From NCBI GenBank assembly GCA_902777835.1, contig CACYVC010000018.1:1-54935 (forward strand): 54,935 bases of DNA. Direction: 5' to 3'. A model generated the notes under the pieces. The model ran no database searches. It was given only the letters and a program-made list of their open reading frames with translations, and was not told the origin of the DNA. Below are positions 50,717 to 54,935 of this stretch, piece by piece. Each line of letters starts with the position of its first letter. The first letter of the stretch is position 1. The DNA is from an uncultured Bacteroidales bacterium. GTDB taxonomy: Bacteria > Bacteroidota > Bacteroidia > Bacteroidales > Muribaculaceae. Both the position numbers and the translations under genes were made by a program.

Positions 50717-52093
50717 TTACCAATTTATGGTTTCGTCAACAAGACTGGCATATCTATTAGCTAAATGCTTGAAGTTATCAATTGTCTTCTTGAAATTAGT
50801 GTCGTTGAAAAATGCCTCAAATGTGCTATATGACGAGCCATCAAAGAACACAATAACTGGCTCAACAGTCCAATAGTCTTTACCATTCCAGCTCCAATCA
50901 ATGAATGGCTCTAATCTTATATTGGCTTGTTTTGCAGCTTTTCCATCGTAAAACACATTGACATCCATTAAAGAATTAGCATTATTAATAAATTGCTTGT
51001 ATTTAGTCTCATTAGAATAGTTGTCATCAGCATCCTGAAGATCCTCAACAAAATTCCTCACATCGTTAACCTTACCTTGAATTTGAACTTTACCCAAAAT
51101 ATCAATTTTAACATAAGGGTTGAAAGCGTTAGCATTATCAGTATTATAGTCATCAATGTCGAAGTCGTTGGCAAATGCGCTTGCATTACATGCAGGTATT
51201 CCGCTCAATGTGCTTGATGCTGCTAAAGTGACCATTTCTTTTCCGTTCTTGGTCATGACAAAACTTGTAGAGGCCTTTTGATTAGCCTTATACGACACTT
51301 GCGAGAGGTTAAATTTGTAGCCATTATTTAATTCCACAAGAGTCGTCAACGACAGATTGTTTTTACTGATATCAAACTCTTCACCGCTCAAGCTCTCCAA
51401 ATCGATTTTCACAGTTGTTTTTACAACTTCTTTAGAACCTTGTGTGAGAGTGACAACGATGTTCTCAGGAACTCCAATTGTACAATTAGTGCGGTCATAA
51501 TATTCGGTAGAGCCTTGATAATACTGATATTCATCAATACTGCCTGCATGCACTTTTGTGATGTGACCGCTTGTAACCAGTTTCAGCACACAGGTAGTGC
51601 CATTTTGGTCATCGAAGATAAACTGAAGGTCATTGGCATCAGTGCGTCTCCAGGTGCCATTCTTAGCAGTGAAATGTCCTGTGAAATTTGAGGCCATTAA
51701 AAGGGAGTTAAAATTGGTATATGCAATTGTATATCCCCAACGACTTTCTCTATCGGTAATGCCTGTAGCTTGCTTTGTGTCGTCCCACAAATCTCGGGCC
51801 CAGTCACCAACACTTTCCCAATCATAGTCCTCTCCATAGTTGTTTCGTATGTAATTACCCAAAGTGCTAATGTCATCAAAATCGCTTGATGGTAATTGGT
51901 TCATAAACTCAATGGCCACATTCTCTAACTTCTCTTTTTGTTGAGTAGGAGTCATCGCTTTATCGGGATCTGGAGTAACAGGGGTGATTGTGGGAGTTGG
52001 TTCATCTTTTGTGTTATCGCCACCACAACTAATTGTTAAAATCGAGAATACACAACATGCAATAATTCCAAAAGACTTCAAGTAAACTTTCAT
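50717..52093 (-). CDS. Large lipoprotein of unknown function
   Basis: 458 residues from the ATG at 52093, which gives a clean lipoprotein signal (SFGIIACCVFSILTISCGG, Cys at ~24); a 12-codon upstream extension is not needed. A Thr/Pro-rich linker (TPTITPVTPDPDK) follows. The body has an acidic region with DYDWESVGDWARDLWDD, a beta section (TGHFTAKNGTWRRT...LQFIFDDQNGTTCVLKLVTSG) and a C-terminal helical/Trp-rich part (IDWSWNGKDYWTVEPVIVFFDG). I do not recognise the family. It is transcribed against its neighbours from its own promoter. Confidence 0.72.
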   Translation of the reverse strand: MKVYLKSFGIIACCVFSILTISCGGDNTKDEPTPTITPVTPDPDKAMTPTQQKEKLENVAIEFMNQLPSSDFDDISTLGNYIRNNYGEDYDWESVGDWARDLWDDTKQATGITDRESRWGYTIAYTNFNSLLMASNFTGHFTAKNGTWRRTDANDLQFIFDDQNGTTCVLKLVTSGHITKVHAGSIDEYQYYQGSTEYYDRTNCTIGVPENIVVTLTQGSKEVVKTTVKIDLESLSGEEFDISKNNLSLTTLVELNNGYKFNLSQVSYKANQKASTSFVMTKNGKEMVTLAASSTLSGIPACNASAFANDFDIDDYNTDNANAFNPYVKIDILGKVQIQGKVNDVRNFVEDLQDADDNYSNETKYKQFINNANSLMDVNVFYDGKAAKQANIRLEPFIDWSWNGKDYWTVEPVIVFFDGSSYSTFEAFFNDTNFKKTIDNFKHLANRYASLVDETINW

Positions 52094-52198
52094 AAGATAT
52101 ATTGTGTGGACACACAGTGATAAGAACAATCATCTAATGATTCATAGGTGGTGTCCACTTTTAACACCCATGAACCATTACCTTTTTTGTTGAGACTA

Positions 52199-52230
52199 CA
52201 AAGATATAAACAATCTGTTAGGTGCACAAC
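52199..52230 (-). promoter_or_regulatory. Promoter of the lipoprotein gene
   Basis: Minus-strand TATCTTTG (plus 52199-52206) and GTTG (plus 52227-52230) with a 20-bp spacer, 105 bp before the ATG at 52093. Confidence 0.55.
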
Positions 52231-52371
52231 TTTTTGTCAGATATTATTGAAATTTCTAAAATAGATTGCCCAAAGCTGTATTACTATGACAAAGTTGATG
52301 AACAAAATCGGAAATATAGTTGCAGTCTTGATTTTATTATTCATTAGACTAAAAAAACAAGACTTTTTATT

Positions 52372-52379
52372 TACCTTTG
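52372..52379 (+). promoter_or_regulatory. -7 box of the C10 peptidase promoter
   Basis: TACCTTTG, 37 bp before the ATG at 52417. No clear TTTG lies at the -33 distance. Confidence 0.5.
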
Positions 52380-52416
52380 TAGTTGTAATGTCTTATATTT
52401 TATTTGTATTTGAATT

Positions 52417-54078
52417 ATGAAACATTTTGTCCTATTGATTACGATTATGGTTTTGGCTATATCGGATGTCAATGCAGCAAGTGTTAGTGTTGCTCAGGCG
52501 CAGGCTGCTGCGCAACGTTTTACTCAAGAAAACAGGTCACGTTTTGCCTTGGGTAATACCGGCGAAAGCCTTCAACTGGCCTTTACAGCTACTAGCAATG
52601 GAATTGATGCCGATTATTATGTGTTTAACCTGAATGCCGATGGCGGGTACGTCATAGTTGGTGGTGATGACATGGCTCAACCTATTTGGGGCTACAGCAC
52701 TCATGGCATGTTTGATTTCGACAAGTTGCCTGAGAATATGCATTGGTGGCTATCAGAGTATCAGCGTCAACTGAATTGGCTGCGCCAATATGCCAAAGCT
52801 GGTGCTCGTCAATTTATCACTCTCTCAAAAAGTGTGGAGCCTTTATTGTCGTCAACTTGGGGTCAGAACGCACCTTTCAACAGATATTGCCCACACATTG
52901 GCAATAGCATTGCCCCTACAGGATGTTTGGCTACTGCTATGGCTCAAATTATGTATTATTATCGTTGGCCCTTGCATGGCACTGGTAGCCATAGTTACAC
53001 TTTTGAGCCTTCTGTTGGCAACGAAATTACACTCTCGGCTGATTTTTCACAGTCAACCTATGATTGGAACAATATGATAGATAACTATCAATACAATTCT
53101 TATGATGAGGTACAAGCCGAGGCTGTAGCTAAACTGATGAGCGACGTGGGCATTTCTATTGACATGGCATATAACACTTATGTGAGTACTGCCTATTATA
53201 TTAGAGTCATTGAAGCTTTTATGGCTTATTTTGATTACTCGCCTTCAATGGGTTATATGTTAAGAAATAAATATTCTGGCGACTGGGATGAGATGCTGCG
53301 CAGCGAAATAGATGCAAATAGGCCTGTTTTCTATTTTGGACAGAATCCAGACAACTCTGGCCATGCTTTTGTCATAGATGGTTATGACGATAATGGCTAT
53401 TTTCATGTAAATTGGGGATGGAATGGCTGGTATGATAATTATTTCTTGACTAGCCTACTTCGTCCATTTTCTAATGAAGACAACCCTGATGAATATAATT
53501 ATAGTTATAGCCAAGGGGTGATTGCTGGCATTCATCCCGATGACACCGGTAGCGGCGCTATCGTCATGAAAACTAGCATCATCCCAAAGGCATCAACAAT
53601 GCCCGCTAGTGATGTTAAGGCCTCTTTTGACATTGAGGCGTTGGGAGGTCCATATAATGGAACCTTGAAATTTGTTGTTTGTTCTAAAACAGGCGAAGAC
53701 AATTATAGTTGGTATACAAACAATGTTGTTACAATCAACGTGTCACTCGCTGAGGGAGAGAGGAAGACCATTAAGGTAAATCGTTCGTTTAATTACTTGA
53801 ACGAGGGAGAAACTTATTATTTCTTCCTAATTAATCCATATATTACCATTGCCAACTATTATTGGTGTAAACCAACTGCGTTTGTGGTTGGTGATTGGCC
53901 TTTTGTCACAGGCGATGTGAATTGCGATGGAAACATTACCGCAGCCGACATAACCGAACTCTACAACTACCTGCTCAACAGTGATGAGACCTACTACGAC
54001 ACTAGCGACATCAACGGAGATGGAATTATCACTGCCGCCGACATCACAGCAATTTATAACTTATTATTTGAGAAATAA
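52417..54078 (+). CDS. C10 family cysteine peptidase (streptopain-like) with C-terminal dockerin-like module
   Basis: 553 residues. A signal peptide (residues 1-20) is followed by a SpI-like propeptide (about 21-125, with YVFNLNADGGYVIVGGDD) and the peptidase domain. Catalytic Cys170 is in PTGCLATAMAQIMYYYRWP and His316 in SGHAFVIDGYDDNGYFHVNWGWNGW. An Ig-like/beta region (about 385-490) leads to a dockerin-type pair at 497-553 (DVNCDGNITAADITELYNYLL and a second starting DINGDGIITAADI). It would be secreted as a zymogen and activated by propeptide removal. The dockerin module is of the same kind as on the LRR and beta-helix proteins in this window. Confidence 0.92.
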   Translation: MKHFVLLITIMVLAISDVNAASVSVAQAQAAAQRFTQENRSRFALGNTGESLQLAFTATSNGIDADYYVFNLNADGGYVIVGGDDMAQPIWGYSTHGMFDFDKLPENMHWWLSEYQRQLNWLRQYAKAGARQFITLSKSVEPLLSSTWGQNAPFNRYCPHIGNSIAPTGCLATAMAQIMYYYRWPLHGTGSHSYTFEPSVGNEITLSADFSQSTYDWNNMIDNYQYNSYDEVQAEAVAKLMSDVGISIDMAYNTYVSTAYYIRVIEAFMAYFDYSPSMGYMLRNKYSGDWDEMLRSEIDANRPVFYFGQNPDNSGHAFVIDGYDDNGYFHVNWGWNGWYDNYFLTSLLRPFSNEDNPDEYNYSYSQGVIAGIHPDDTGSGAIVMKTSIIPKASTMPASDVKASFDIEALGGPYNGTLKFVVCSKTGEDNYSWYTNNVVTINVSLAEGERKTIKVNRSFNYLNEGETYYFFLINPYITIANYYWCKPTAFVVGDWPFVTGDVNCDGNITAADITELYNYLLNSDETYYDTSDINGDGIITAADITAIYNLLFEK

Positions 54079-54099
54079 AATACATAATCACATGTCATT

Positions 54100-54249
54100 A
54101 GAGGGTGTGTCATTGATAAAAACAACTGATTCTTCTGAAAAATCTGAAATAATGAAAATTATAATCTTTTGAGAATCAAATTCTAAAATATCATAATATT
54201 CAGAGATTTCAGTTGTTTAAAATTTGAGTTTGAATTTGACACACCCTCT
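54100..54249. mobile_element. MITE-like element with 13-bp terminal inverted repeats
   Basis: AGAGGGTGTGTCA (54100-54112) is exactly mirrored by TGACACACCCTCT (54237-54249). Inside, AAACAACTGA (54120-54129) is mirrored by TCAGTTGTTT (54209-54218). The 150-bp, AT-rich centre encodes nothing. The termini resemble those of insertion sequences of the IS1182-like type, as far as I recall; no target duplication is clear. No transposase is in the window, so it would move only in trans. Confidence 0.6.
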
Positions 54250-54402
54250 TGTTGGATTGTCCATGTGGAGTTCAGGAGTTGCGATATTGCTGCATTGTGA
54301 CCATGAGGGCTTTTAATAATGTTTGGTTTTTATAGAATTGTATTTTGCACCCTCAGATGACATAAGCAAACATTCAGTGATTTTGTGAAATAGTCACAAC
54401 TA

Positions 54403-54433
54403 TTGTATAATTCATTTTTGTTTACTATTTTTG
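54403..54433 (+). promoter_or_regulatory. Promoter of the last BspA-type gene
   Basis: TTG at 54403-54405, 20-bp spacer, TATTTTTG at 54426-54433, about 150 bp before the ATG at 54584. Confidence 0.6.
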
Positions 54434-54583
54434 CGACGTTATTTTTACCATTTCATAAACTAAGATACCTTTTTAAAAATAAAGAACAGACATAAAGACA
54501 TCTGATTTGCAATTACTGCAAGGATTATTCAGCATTCTCAAAATATATTAGAGCTATTAACTAACCAATAAATAGGATTTCTT

Positions 54584-54935
54584 ATGAAGCAATTTAAATT
54601 TCTTAAATCGTTATTGCTCGCTTTAGTAGCGGCGATGCTGCCGCAGTTGGCGAGCGCTCAAGACTTCGTGGTCGATGGGATTGCTTATTACTTTAATGGA
54701 GACGGATCTAGCGTGAGTGTGGCGTGGGGAGGTAATTACACTGGTGATATCACTATTCCCTCAAGTGTGACTTACAATGGCTCTATCTATTCTGTGACCT
54801 CGATTGGCGACTGGGCCTTCGAGAATTGCACTGGCTTGACCTCGGTTGAAATCCCCAACTCAGTGACCTCAATTGGCGATGGTGTCTTCTCTGGCTGCAG
54901 TGGCTTGACCTCGGTTGAAATCCCCAACTCGGTGA
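54584..54935 (+). CDS. BspA-type LRR_5 surface protein, N-terminal part (cut by window end)
   Basis: The frame is open from the ATG at 54584 to the window end, 117 codons plus one base. A signal peptide ([25 protein letters not shown]) is followed by a short beta section ([25 protein letters not shown]) and the first LRR_5 repeats ([19 protein letters not shown] and a second near-identical one with [11 protein letters not shown]). Its repeats are more regular than those of the LRR proteins at 29278-35195. Surface adhesin or binding role is inferred from the family. Length, C-terminus and any dockerin module cannot be seen. Confidence 0.85.
   Translation, partial: MKQFKFLKSLLLALVAAMLPQLASAQDFVVDGIAYYFNGDGSSVSVAWGGNYTGDITIPSSVTYNGSIYSVTSIGDWAFENCTGLTSVEIPNSVTSIGDGVFSGCSGLTSVEIPNSV

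Larger units (their letters stand above)
52094..52416. other. 323-bp divergent gap with two promoters
   Basis: Carries the promoter for the lipoprotein (-) and one for the C10 peptidase (+). No hairpin or small gene is obvious in between. Confidence 0.5.
54079..54583. other. 505-bp gap with a MITE-like element and a promoter
   Basis: Holds the inverted-repeat element at 54100-54249 and the promoter at 54403-54433. No other gene-like frame is convincing. Confidence 0.55.

Overview
This window comes from a Bacteroidales genome, probably a Muribaculaceae- or Prevotella-like gut bacterium. That is an inference from several things visible here: Bacteroidota-type promoters (TTTG, about 19-20 bp, TAnnTTTG), SusE/F-like modules, NigD-like and DUF4249 lipoproteins, DUF4271 next to a uroporphyrinogen-III synthase, BspA-type LRR surface proteins, a C10 protease and dockerin-like Ca-binding modules on secreted proteins. 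There is no rRNA, integrase or CRISPR array in the window, so the taxonomy is not proven.

Layout. Positions 1-5603 (+) hold the end of a SusE/F-like protein, then a co-directional run of two L,D-transpeptidases, a prolyl oligopeptidase, a LolD-like ABC ATPase and a NigD-like lipoprotein. Positions 5726-11534 (-) hold a large dockerin-bearing beta-helix carbohydrate-binding protein, mgtE and rsmA. A CAU-anticodon tRNA at 11779 borders a type I restriction-modification operon (11930-19597, -) read as hsdM, Bro-N/Fic fusion, hsdS, frameshifted four-helix-bundle gene, hsdR. Positions 19840-27131 (-) carry a VanW protein, a YqeG-like phosphatase, a glycosyltransferase, a large MscS channel, a small tail-anchored protein and a zinc-ribbon membrane protein. 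Positions 27322-28820 (+) carry an SDR oxidoreductase and a viroplasmin/RNase H protein, followed by tRNA-Gln (-). Two tandem BspA-type LRR/dockerin proteins fill 29278-35195 (+). Housekeeping genes follow: tyrS (-), obg, a LOG-family gene, DUF4271, hemD-like (+), nadK (-), pdxJ and an exbB-exbD-tonB set (+). The right end (45352-54935) is accessory and secreted: a multidomain adhesin-like protein, a TonB-dependent receptor with a DUF4249 lipoprotein, an orphan lipoprotein (-), a C10 protease with a dockerin module, a 150-bp MITE-like element and the start of another BspA-type protein.

The most unusual signal is not a gene. Many gaps between co-directional genes are filled by degenerate short-period arrays: 7-bp units (AGTTCAY, AACTGAA/AACTATR, TAAGTKT, TTCCACY, TTAATCC), 9-bp units (TCTAGAANN) or 8-bp units (AGCTRACA). 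They often occur in a fixed order or beside a small GCGC hairpin, and they repeatedly run into the stop or start codons of the flanking genes. In two gaps the order is AGTTCAY array, TCTAGAA array, then an array resembling the reverse complement of the first, directly before the next start codon, so the whole element could fold. I do not know a described system matching this.

Functionally the window links envelope biology (peptidoglycan cross-linking, lipoprotein export, TonB energisation, outer-membrane receptors, secreted proteases and adhesins) with a DNA-defence island that carries an embedded Fic protein. Promoters, terminators and repeats were read by eye; no alignment or database search was run.
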